From positions 62,001 to 126,000 of the forward strand of contig DAOSXA010000001.1 of the NCBI GenBank assembly GCA_035380245.1: 64,000 bases of DNA, written 5' to 3'. The notes under the pieces were generated by a model that worked only from the letters and a program-made list of their open reading frames with translations, was not told where the DNA came from and made no database searches. A program made the translations under genes and the position numbers. This stretch comes from Candidatus Zixiibacteriota bacterium. GTDB lineage: Bacteria; Zixibacteria; MSB-5A5; GN15; FEB-12. Positions within the stretch are counted from its first letter, which is position 1, and every line of letters starts with the position of its first letter. Positions 16,115 through 24,044 of this stretch are shown here, in pieces.

Positions 16115-19100
16115 ATGATTCTGTCTGATTTATCAATAAAACGCCCGATCATGATCAGCATGGTCCTGATCGTCTTCCTCCTTTTCGGCTGCCTGGCTTA
16201 TTACGCCCTCAATCTGGAACTGTTCCCCGACATCACCCTGCCGGTTGTGACGGTGCAGACGGTCTACGAGGGAGCCGGACCTAAGGAAATCGAGACTCAG
16301 GTCACCAAGCGAGTTGAAGACGCCGTTTCCTCCATATCAAAAATCGACTACATCAGATCCTATTCTATGGAGGGGGTCAGCTATGTAGTTATAATGTTCG
16401 AAGTGGACAAGGATGAGAATGTCGCCAACCAGGAGGTAAAAGATCAGATCGACGGTATCCTTAACGATCTTCCCGACAACTCCGACCGTCCGATCATTCA
16501 GAAGTTCGATCCCTCCGGTAAACCGGTGGTCGAACTGGTGCTATCCGGCGATTTACCGCCGACCGAGCTCTACGATCTAGCCGATAAAATCCTCAAGAAT
16601 CGCATCTCGCAGACCGACGGCGTCTCATCGGTATCCATTACCGGCGGTCAGGAACGCGAAATTCGGATTCGGATGGACAACCGAGTCGTCTATCAGAACT
16701 CGCTGTCGCTGTCACAAATTGCCGAATATCTCGCCGGGCAGAATCTCGACATGCCGGGGGGGTATTTCCAACAAGCATCGCAGGACATTTCAGTTCGTCT
16801 CAAAGGCGAATTCACCGACCTCGATCAGATGAGAGCTCTGGAAATTCCTACCGGCAACGGTTTCCGCCGTCTGGATGATATGGCCACCGTCACCGATACC
16901 GGAGCTGATGTCCGGATGCGTACTTCCTTCTTCAACAACATCGACAAAAAAATGAACGACAACGTCGTCATTCTCGGTGTTATGAAATCCGACGACGGCA
17001 ACACGGTGGAAATGGCTCACCTTATCAAGGACAACCTCCCCGAGCTGAGTAAGCTGCTGCCGGACGGAGTCAGTCTACGCCTGGCAACCGATGACTCGGT
17101 CTTCGCTGAAGATACCGCCGATGACACCATGAGTACGATCTTCCTCGGAATTATTCTGACCGCTTTGATCCTGCTCCTTTTCCTGCACAACATCCGATCG
17201 ACGATTATTGTGGGACTGTCCATGCCGATGTCCGTTATCTCGACTTTTCTGTTGATCAAGATTTCGGGATATTCTCTCAATATGATGACGTTGATGGGGC
17301 TTTCTACCGCGGTCGGCATTTTGGTATCGAATTCGGTAGTTGTTATTGAAAATATCTTCACGCGGAAGCAGGCCGGTGACAGTAAAGCCGAAGCCGCATC
17401 ACGCGGGACTAACGAGGTTGTCGCGGCCGTAGTGGCCGCAACTTTGACCAACCTCGTCGTATTTCTTCCTATCGCCAATATGACCAGTATCATCGGTACC
17501 GTGTACGCACCGTTCGGCATGACGGTGGTCTACGCTACTCTCTTCAGCCTGCTCATGTCCTTCACGTTGGTTCCGGCCATGGCTTCCAGGATTCTTCCGA
17601 ATAAAATCAGTGACGGCGGCGCCTTCGGTCGCTGGTCCGACAACCTGATCAAGAAAACAGAAGATGCTTACCGCGTCTCCCTCAAATGGGTTCTGGCGAA
17701 CAAGCGAAACGGCCTGGCTTTTATCGGGCTGGCAACCGCTATACTCATTGGTAGCTTCTGGATCGGCGGACATGTCGGCTTTGACTTCATCCCTCGCATG
17801 GATGAAGGTGATATAAACATTGAGGTGGAATTGCCACTCGGTTATCGTATCGAAGAAACCGGTGCGCTGGTTGATCAGATTGAGCAAAAACTTCGCAGCT
17901 ACGATCAAGTCGAATATATCCTGACTACTATTGGACAGATTACCCAGGTCGATCAGGGGACGAACGTTGCGAAGGTTAAGGTTAAACTCATCCCGGCCGC
18001 CAAGCGCAAAGAAACCACCGATCAGATGGTCACCAAATTCATTGAGGATTTTTCCATTATCCCCAACGCCAACATCCGCGTATTGGCCGTCGCATCGATC
18101 GGATCAGGCCAGTCCCCGGTGCAGCTCGCCGTTACCGGGTCGGATATGGATACGTTGAATGTCATTACCAAACGCATCATCAACAGGATCGAAGATATCC
18201 CCGGACTGGTTGGATTGAACACCAGTTCTCGCGAAGGCAAACCGGAAATAGCCTTGTACCCCGATCGTAAGAAACTATCCGATGCCGGAATTACCGTCTA
18301 TGAACTTGCCATGACCCTGCGCGGCGCCATCGAAGGTATCATAGCGACCCAGTATCGTGAGTCCGGTGAAGAATATGACATTCGCGTGAGTTTGAACGAT
18401 GACGCTATCGACACCCCCGAAGAAGTCGAGAACCTGGCCGTGGTAACACAGAAAGGGACATTCCGCCTCGGTCAACTGGCGCGTGTGGTATTTTCTCAAG
18501 GATATTCGAAGATAGACCATCTGGATCGTGTTAAAATGGTCATGATTACCGGCAACAACTCCACCAGCTATGCCCTGGGAGATATCACCAACGAAATCGA
18601 CGAGAGAATCGGAGATGTCTATTTGCCCGCCGGTTATCATTTGAAATGGGAAGGTAACGTGAAGCTCATGAACGAGACGATCGTTGACATGGGAAGAACG
18701 TTCATCATTGCTCTCATTCTGACTTACATGCTGTTGGCCGCCGTTCTCGAAAGCCTCACCCAACCTCTGGTTATTCTGGCCACCGTTCCCCTTGCTTTTA
18801 TCGGGATTTTTATCGGTCTGGTCGTGTCGGGGATATCGATGAACGCTATCTCGATGATGGCCATCGTGATGTTGCTCGGAATCGTGGTTAACAACGCCAT
18901 CCTGCAACTGGACTATACCAATCAACTCGTGCGCAAAGAAAAGAAGGATCCGACCGAAGCCCTTCTGATTGCCTGTCCGGCCAGACTTCGCCCGATCCTC
19001 ATGTCCACCCTGGCGATCATCCTCGGTATGCTGCCAATGGCTCTTGGCATGGGCGCCTCCGGTCGTGAAGTCAGACAATCCATGGGAATAGTTTCGATCA

Positions 19101-19189
19101 GTGGACTCGTATCTTCGACATTGCTGGCCCTGATCATAATTCCGGTCGTGTCCAACATGATCATGACCAGAAAAACGAAAAAACAATGA
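16115..19189 (+). CDS. RND multidrug efflux transporter (HAE1/AcrB family)
   Basis: This is a 1024-residue inner-membrane proton antiporter. It begins LSIKRPIMISMVLIVFLLFG and has the 12-helix, two-large-loop layout, the ELFPDITLPVVTVQTVYEGAGPKEIETQVT signature, TM4 motif (STAVGILVSNSVVVIENI) and the second-half counterpart (MMAIVMLLGIVVNNAILQLDYTN). Length and motifs fit HAE1 drug/solvent exporters rather than CusA metal exporters, because no Met-rich pore is evident. Its stop overlaps the outer-membrane channel start by four bases. Confidence 0.95.
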   Translation: MILSDLSIKRPIMISMVLIVFLLFGCLAYYALNLELFPDITLPVVTVQTVYEGAGPKEIETQVTKRVEDAVSSISKIDYIRSYSMEGVSYVVIMFEVDKDENVANQEVKDQIDGILNDLPDNSDRPIIQKFDPSGKPVVELVLSGDLPPTELYDLADKILKNRISQTDGVSSVSITGGQEREIRIRMDNRVVYQNSLSLSQIAEYLAGQNLDMPGGYFQQASQDISVRLKGEFTDLDQMRALEIPTGNGFRRLDDMATVTDTGADVRMRTSFFNNIDKKMNDNVVILGVMKSDDGNTVEMAHLIKDNLPELSKLLPDGVSLRLATDDSVFAEDTADDTMSTIFLGIILTALILLLFLHNIRSTIIVGLSMPMSVISTFLLIKISGYSLNMMTLMGLSTAVGILVSNSVVVIENIFTRKQAGDSKAEAASRGTNEVVAAVVAATLTNLVVFLPIANMTSIIGTVYAPFGMTVVYATLFSLLMSFTLVPAMASRILPNKISDGGAFGRWSDNLIKKTEDAYRVSLKWVLANKRNGLAFIGLATAILIGSFWIGGHVGFDFIPRMDEGDINIEVELPLGYRIEETGALVDQIEQKLRSYDQVEYILTTIGQITQVDQGTNVAKVKVKLIPAAKRKETTDQMVTKFIEDFSIIPNANIRVLAVASIGSGQSPVQLAVTGSDMDTLNVITKRIINRIEDIPGLVGLNTSSREGKPEIALYPDRKKLSDAGITVYELAMTLRGAIEGIIATQYRESGEEYDIRVSLNDDAIDTPEEVENLAVVTQKGTFRLGQLARVVFSQGYSKIDHLDRVKMVMITGNNSTSYALGDITNEIDERIGDVYLPAGYHLKWEGNVKLMNETIVDMGRTFIIALILTYMLLAAVLESLTQPLVILATVPLAFIGIFIGLVVSGISMNAISMMAIVMLLGIVVNNAILQLDYTNQLVRKEKKDPTEALLIACPARLRPILMSTLAIILGMLPMALGMGASGREVRQSMGIVSISGLVSSTLLALIIIPVVSNMIMTRKTKKQ

Positions 19190-20556
19190 GTACGGATAAC
19201 ATGAGACTATTTCAACACACACATACTGCCCTCCTCCTGTTGATCCTCGCCATCGTAGTGGCATGGCTGCCCGGCGAGACATGGTCCCGAACTCTGGACA
19301 TGGATCAATTCGTTTCGCTCGTGAGACAGCATTCCAAGGATTTACAGATAGCCTCCAAGGACCGCGAGGAAGCCGATGCCCAGAAATCACAAGCGGTTGC
19401 TCTCGCGCTGCCGCATGTAGGGGCTCAGGCCGGTTACACCCGCAATTTAAGCGACCTGTACATGTATCTTGATATGTCCAGTCTCACCGGTGAGGAGGAC
19501 GCCGGTATTACCAAGTCGGTAAGCAGCCGCAACAATGAATTCAGCGCCGCGGTTTCGTTGACGCAGACCTTGTTCAGCGGAACGGTGATGAATGCCATTA
19601 CCGCCGCTCGTCAGTATCGGAGACTGACTGATTTTGCCTACGATGCCACCTTCCAGCAGATCGTTACACTCTCCAAACAGGCGTTTGCACAAACGCTGTT
19701 GCTTCGGAAAGTCCTGGAGGTCTCGGAACAATCGGAGCAAAACGCGTTGGACAACTACAACGACACCAAGAGTCGTTTTGATAACGGCCTCGCCTCCGAA
19801 TTCGAGTTGCTTCAGGCGGAATCCCGCTATCGTGAGACCGTACCGCAGACCGCCTCGGCCCGACGGAATCTCGAACTGGCTCTGGTGGATCTGAAAAACC
19901 TGGCCGGAATTTCGGTCGATGAAGAACTCTCCCTGACCGGATCACTCGAGACGTATCCCGAAATGCCTGGTCCCATCTCACTGGATCAAGCTCTCGATAC
20001 ACGGCCGGATTATAACGCCCTGGTCTGGGAAGAGCGCCTTCGCCGGACAGCGGTTTCGGCCGAGCGCGCAGGGTATTTTCCCTCGCTGGCAGCCGTCGCG
20101 GCTTACGGTTATTCGGCTCAGTCCAATGATTTCAAACTGGAAGAAGAAAACAATGCCTGGACCATCGGCCTGCAATTATCGATACCGATCTTCCAGGGCG
20201 GTGATACTCGCGCGAAGGTGCGCCAGGCTTCGATCCAACTCGATAAATCACAACTCGAACTGGCTAAATCGCGTGATCAGATTGAAAAAGATCTCCGCAG
20301 CGTGAGACTCAGACTCGAAGAAGCCCATGCCCGGATCGCTTCGGCTCAGGCCGCTCTGGAAACGGCAACCAAGGCTCACAACATTGCCGAGAGTACTACC
20401 CGGGTTGGCCTTACCACCCAGTTGGAACTTAAGGACACACGAGTGGTTCTCGACCAGGCCAGTGTCGCTTATTACACGGCCGTGTTCGAGTATCTTGCCG
20501 CCTGGTACGACTGGCAAATGGTCTCGGGAGCCCTGACTGATGATGAAAGCAAGTGA
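19186..20556 (+). CDS. TolC-family outer-membrane efflux channel
   Basis: This 456-residue protein has a signal peptide (LFQHTHTALLLLILAIVVAWLPG) and two OEP repeats with long alpha-helices (MDQFVSLVRQHSKDLQIASKDREEADAQKSQA…; LDKSQLELAKSRDQIEKDLRSVRLRLEEAHARIASAQAALETA). A GLASEFELLQAESRYRETVPQ motif and GLTTQLELKDTRVVLDQA mark the two helix ends. It forms the exit duct of the RND pump. Start and upstream stop overlap as ATGA, showing tight co-translation. Confidence 0.94.
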   Translation: MSTDNMRLFQHTHTALLLLILAIVVAWLPGETWSRTLDMDQFVSLVRQHSKDLQIASKDREEADAQKSQAVALALPHVGAQAGYTRNLSDLYMYLDMSSLTGEEDAGITKSVSSRNNEFSAAVSLTQTLFSGTVMNAITAARQYRRLTDFAYDATFQQIVTLSKQAFAQTLLLRKVLEVSEQSEQNALDNYNDTKSRFDNGLASEFELLQAESRYRETVPQTASARRNLELALVDLKNLAGISVDEELSLTGSLETYPEMPGPISLDQALDTRPDYNALVWEERLRRTAVSAERAGYFPSLAAVAAYGYSAQSNDFKLEEENNAWTIGLQLSIPIFQGGDTRAKVRQASIQLDKSQLELAKSRDQIEKDLRSVRLRLEEAHARIASAQAALETATKAHNIAESTTRVGLTTQLELKDTRVVLDQASVAYYTAVFEYLAAWYDWQMVSGALTDDESK

Positions 20557-20602
20557 TAACCATTAATGCGTGTGGATGGACCGGAAATAGACGGAGATAA
20601 CC

Positions 20603-21721
20603 ATGACTGAGATGCCACAATCCGAGAACAGGAACAACTCGATCTCAGCCTCCGATGACGACCGCAATAAGCTGCTGTTCGGTCTCAACGATCTGCCTCG
20701 ATTCGTTGAGAGCTACCAGCGATACGCGGAATCTTCTTTGATACCGATTCGAGCGCGTATAATCGAGCTTCTGTCAAGGTGGCGTCGCGCCAACTACTGG
20801 AATAAACTGGTCATACGAGCCGGTGAGCCGGCACCGTCTCCGATACAACGGATTCAAACACGAATCAAGCAACCCGGCGCCGTGGTGCGCAAGGTCCTCG
20901 CCCGACCCGAACGTTTCCCCGATGGTCTGCAGGAAAGGATTTTCGAACAGGTCACCGATGCGCTCGGCGTCAGAGTGGTCGCATATTTTCTATCATCACT
21001 CCCCTTGATTGACCGGGAAATCCGTGAATGCGGCTGGTTCAACATATCCGAAAAGCATCCACCTCATGCTTACCTGCAACGCAGCACGGCCGATTCCCTG
21101 GGTTTGAACATGGAATGCCATACCAAGGCCAGTGGCTATAATTCTATTCATTATGTCCTGCAACTGAAGCAGGAATACAGCGAGGGGCACTCTTCTCCCT
21201 GGTTCGAGCTGCAACTTCGAACCCTTACGCAGGATCTCTGGGCCGAAGTGGAACATCTGCTAGGCTATAAATACCGCACCAGCACCCCGGCAGTTCGAGC
21301 CCAACTCAATTTGATCGGACATTTACTTGGGACAATCGATGAGTACTTCGACGCCATGGCCGACGATCTTGCCCGTTCTCAATCGCTTGAACCGCCCAAT
21401 GACACCACCCCTTTGACGGCCGACAACCTGCCCGGACTTCTGGCGGCAGCCGGTCTTACCTGTTCCCAATACGACCTGAACGGCCTCCTAAAAATCGCCA
21501 CCGGGTGCGATATTAAAACTGTCAGAGACTTGCGTCACGCTCTCACGCGTGATAATATAAAGCTGGTTTCGTCTGTCGCTCGTCAAACTCTGGGACGAGA
21601 CCCGGCCGATGCCGAACTAGTCCCGGCATTATTGATCATTGCCAACATGCCGACCGATCAACGCGACTTGATCCTTGGACGTATGACCGACATTATCAAA
21701 GCTTTTGAGGCTACGTTATGA
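20603..21721 (+). CDS. RelA/SpoT-type (p)ppGpp synthetase domain protein
   Basis: This 372-residue cytosolic protein has a RelA/SpoT synthetase core. Recognisable motifs are RIK (R87, K89), TDALGVRVV (D119), SGYNSIHYVLQL (178-188) and FELQLRTLTQDLWAEVEHLLGYKY (E202). There is no HD hydrolase, TGS or ACT domain, so it resembles small alarmone synthetases. It is longer because of a ~130-residue helical C-terminal extension (from ~240) that I do not recognise. GGAG precedes the ATG. It starts 46 bases after the TolC gene without a terminator between, so it may be co-expressed with the efflux pump. Confidence 0.85.
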   Translation: MTEMPQSENRNNSISASDDDRNKLLFGLNDLPRFVESYQRYAESSLIPIRARIIELLSRWRRANYWNKLVIRAGEPAPSPIQRIQTRIKQPGAVVRKVLARPERFPDGLQERIFEQVTDALGVRVVAYFLSSLPLIDREIRECGWFNISEKHPPHAYLQRSTADSLGLNMECHTKASGYNSIHYVLQLKQEYSEGHSSPWFELQLRTLTQDLWAEVEHLLGYKYRTSTPAVRAQLNLIGHLLGTIDEYFDAMADDLARSQSLEPPNDTTPLTADNLPGLLAAAGLTCSQYDLNGLLKIATGCDIKTVRDLRHALTRDNIKLVSSVARQTLGRDPADAELVPALLIIANMPTDQRDLILGRMTDIIKAFEATL

Positions 21722-22103
21722 GACCGTACCCCATATTTTTAGATATAGTATGTGTACCTACATGCAATATGACAGTGACGGAGCATTTATTGACAAATGA
21801 TCGTTTTGATTCCATATCTAGTCCAGGGATAACCACTACCGTCAGAGGTGGTTATAATCCAACCAGGAGAAATATCAATTTAGATAAAATACGTGCATAT
21901 ACACGTTATATATCTAATATCTTTGCCACTCCCGGCAAGACTATTCCAACGGAGGTGAAAACACACATATCAAAAAATAGCTCATTCGATTGATGGATTA
22001 AATGAATTCAAAGGATAGAGACTATCTGCAGTTCTTGACCTTCATACATGAACTGCGGACAAAATATAAACTACGGATACCTGAAACTATGGAAGGAACT
22101 ATC
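21722..22103. other. AT-rich intergenic stretch with inverted repeat
   Basis: This 382-base gap is clearly more AT-rich than its neighbours. It contains ATAACCAC (21829-21836) paired with GTGGTTAT (21848-21855) around an 11-base spacer. An open frame at 21718-21993 has no protein-like composition and no ribosome binding site, so I do not call it. It probably holds the promoter of the barrel gene at 22104. Confidence 0.4.
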
Positions 22104-22784
22104 ATGAAACGTCTTTCACTGCTTTTCGTGCTGGTTGGACTGTACGCTTGTACTACGGTCCAGGCTCAGAAGATTGCCCAGGTAGGCGACCTTGGAGTCG
22201 GCGTTAGCGGCGGGTTGATGTTACCCGCTTCAGGTGATATCGACACTGAAAACTCGTTCGGTGATTATTTCGATGTTGGCCCGGTTTTCGGTGCTCACGT
22301 CAACTACCTGGCGATGGATTATCTCACGGTACAATGCGGATTCGATTACACCTTCATGAAAATGAAGGATGATATGATCACTCGGGATGAATTCGACGGT
22401 GAACCGTACTTCGTCGCTCCCAACATCTATCTCAACGGCATCTGGAACATGGCCCCGTTTTTCAAGAGTGAATCCAATACTGTCAATCCGTACCTGCTGG
22501 CCGGTGGCGGGCTGTACTTCTGGAAAGTGACCGACGACGGCGCCGGCGGCGATGCACTCGTTATCAACGAAGCCGGCGATGATTTCAGCAAAACCAGCTT
22601 CGGCCTTCAATTCGGCGGTGGGGTGGAAATCTACGCTACCCCGAACATTTCGATCCTGGTCGAAGGAAAATACCACATGATCTTCACCGAGGACAAAGAC
22701 ACCTTCGGTGATGATTTCGGTAATCTCGGAGTCATTGGCCTCAAGGCCGGACTAACCTACCATTTCCCGCTCGGCTCGAACTAG
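22104..22784 (+). CDS. Outer-membrane beta-barrel protein (small porin-like)
   Basis: This is a 226-residue exported protein with the signal peptide MKRLSLLFVLVGLYACTTVQAQ. It has an eight-strand-type barrel pattern: GVGVSGGLMLPASGD, GAHVNYLAMDYLTVQCGFDYTF, NPYLLAGGGLYFWKV, SFGLQFGGGVEIYATPNISILVEGKYHMIF, and the final strand IGLKAGLTYHF. This resembles the OmpA/OmpW-like outer-membrane beta-barrel superfamily. GGAAGGA precedes the ATG at 22104, which is chosen over the upstream in-frame ATG at 22002. The ligand is unknown. Confidence 0.8.
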   Translation: MKRLSLLFVLVGLYACTTVQAQKIAQVGDLGVGVSGGLMLPASGDIDTENSFGDYFDVGPVFGAHVNYLAMDYLTVQCGFDYTFMKMKDDMITRDEFDGEPYFVAPNIYLNGIWNMAPFFKSESNTVNPYLLAGGGLYFWKVTDDGAGGDALVINEAGDDFSKTSFGLQFGGGVEIYATPNISILVEGKYHMIFTEDKDTFGDDFGNLGVIGLKAGLTYHFPLGSN

Positions 22785-22822
22785 CCGGCGCGGCGGGGTG
22801 AAAGCCCTCTCTCTCCCTCCTC

Positions 22823-22858
22823 GTGCGGGGGTGGCTTCGGCCACCCTCGCACCCCACT
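22823..22858 (+). terminator. Hairpin with UUCG tetraloop after the barrel gene
   Basis: GTGCG-g-GGGTGGC (22823-22835) pairs with GCCACCC-t-CGCAC (22840-22852) around TTCG, followed by ACCCCACTTTT. It is a very stable hairpin about 40 bases after the stop; the T tract is displaced by several bases. Confidence 0.55.
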
Positions 22859-22964
22859 TTTCATCCGCAGCATAGTCGTATGAAGATGGAATCAGACATC
22901 CAGTCCCGACTATTGCGACAACATGCCTCCCCACAACACCGGGACTCGAATCGTACCTCACCAT

Positions 22965-23001
22965 CAAAAGCAAACCCCCGGTGACGAGATACCGCCGGGG
23001 G
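22965..23001 (-). terminator. Terminator of the selenoperoxiredoxin gene
   Basis: On the minus strand CCCCCGG (23001-22995) pairs with CCGGGGG (22981-22975) and is followed by TTTGCTTTTG. It lies 35 bases after the stop at 23036. Confidence 0.65.
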
Positions 23002-23035
23002 CGCCGATGAGTTTACCGTTATCTCTATTACGATA

Positions 23036-23746
23036 TCATTTGGGCTGCCAGACCTGCCAGACCTTGCCAACCAGTTCGGGACCTGGTTTAAGAGTTTTAT
23101 CACCCGGTTCCCAACCGGCCGGGCAAGCCTCCGTCCCTTTCATCTTGCGTACGTATTGGAAGGCTTGCACCTGTCGTATTGTTTCTTCGATCTTTCGTCC
23201 CACCGGAGGCGCCAATACTTCCATAGCCTGCACCACTCCATCCGGATCGATCAAAAAACGGCCTCGGATATTCACGCCGCCGCTTTCGTCATGAACACCG
23301 TAAGCTCGGCCAATATTCCCGGTGCCGTCAGATAACATAGGCCAGGGAATGCCGTCCTGAGTCATTTTCGAAAGCTCTTCTTCCTCCCATATTTTGTGCA
23401 CGAAAGTCGAATCGGTTGAGACGGAGAGTACCTGTACACCCAGTTTCTTGAGTGTCTTATGCGAGCCGGCGACCGCCGACAACTCCGTCGGTCAAACGAA
23501 GGTAAAATCACCGGGATAGAAGCACAACAGAACCCATTTCCCGGCGTAATCAGAAAGTTTGACGTTTAAGAATTTGCCTTTATTGTAGGCAGGCGCATCG
23601 AAATCAGGCGCCTTTTCTCCTACCCGCACCGTTACCATATCCATTACTCCTTCCACCTTGTCGCCCTCTGTGGGCGGTTTCTTGTCCTTCACCGCACCTA
23701 CGACCGTACCGGCTGGTTTGGCGCATCCCACTGGTTTTTCCGGCAT
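23036..23746 (-). CDS. prxU: Selenocysteine-containing peroxiredoxin (PrxU-like), UGA read through at codon 85
   Basis: One 236-residue AhpC/TSA-family peroxidase is interrupted only by a TGA at 23494-23492. The flanking protein is FYPGDFTFV-[TGA]-PTELSAVAGSHKTL, so the stop falls exactly on the peroxidatic Cys of the PVCPTE/FVCPTEL motif. This is the position occupied by selenocysteine in known PrxU proteins. A hairpin with a GGUC loop starts 11 bases after the TGA (SECIS). The C-terminal half is intact (DGVVQAMEVLAPPVGRKIEETIRQVQAFQYV) with Cys in EACPAGWEPG as a possible resolving residue. N-terminal residues 1-45 are an unusual low-complexity leader. AGGAGG precedes the ATG. A broken gene would not explain the precise position and SECIS. 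The start of the downstream fragment (TTG 23482) is not a real start. Confidence 0.9.
23463..23485 (-). promoter_or_regulatory. Bacterial SECIS element of prxU
   Basis: Immediately 3' of the UGA, GUCGGC (23480-23475) pairs with GCCGGC (23470-23465) around the loop GGUC (23474-23471). GAG/CUC can extend the stem past a small U-containing bulge. The loop GG lies 18-19 bases after the UGA, essentially where the GGU of the E. coli fdhF SECIS loop lies. This matches what SelB recognises. Confidence 0.75.
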
Positions 23747-24044
23747 AAATACCTCCTGAAATCGGCTGCCGACACGCAGATCGACAACGAAATTTGTTCG
23801 TTTGAGCTAATACAAATCCCGGAGATAATAGGCTGTCTCATCGAGTTTTAAGGTATCGAGCTGTCCGATGACTGTCAAGCCTGACTGATTGAGCACCTGA
23901 AGCGACTGATAATTCACAGCCAGGACCTTGCTATCCATGAAGTTAAATCAGTAAATGCCGAAAATATATAGATATAAGATATTTATTAGACGGCAATGAG
24001 CTAGCTTCTACCGGGGCTGTTTAACAACGGGGGTTAAGGCATCT
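23747..24044. other. Divergent intergenic region
   Basis: This 298-base gap lies between prxU (minus) and the hybrid kinase (plus). It contains an unsupported 43-codon minus-strand frame (23807-23938) without a ribosome binding site, and an AT-rich block at 23941-23995 that probably carries the kinase promoter. No clear operator is seen. Confidence 0.4.

Noticed and set aside
18275..19390. 371-codon minus-strand ORF inside the RND pump gene
   Set aside because: His/Gln/Asp-rich composition typical of antisense of membrane-protein codons. The plus strand encodes a full transporter.
21718..21993. 91-codon ORF overlapping the alarmone synthetase stop
   Set aside because: No ribosome binding site, AT-driven composition, no domain pattern.
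23036..23746. Interpretation of the peroxiredoxin as a pseudogene with a nonsense mutation
   Set aside because: The stop is TGA, lies exactly at the catalytic residue, the rest is intact, and a SECIS-like hairpin follows. A second gene in the window shows the same arrangement.
23807..23938. 43-codon minus-strand ORF upstream of prxU
   Set aside because: No ribosome binding site and no recognisable features; kept only as a note on the gap.
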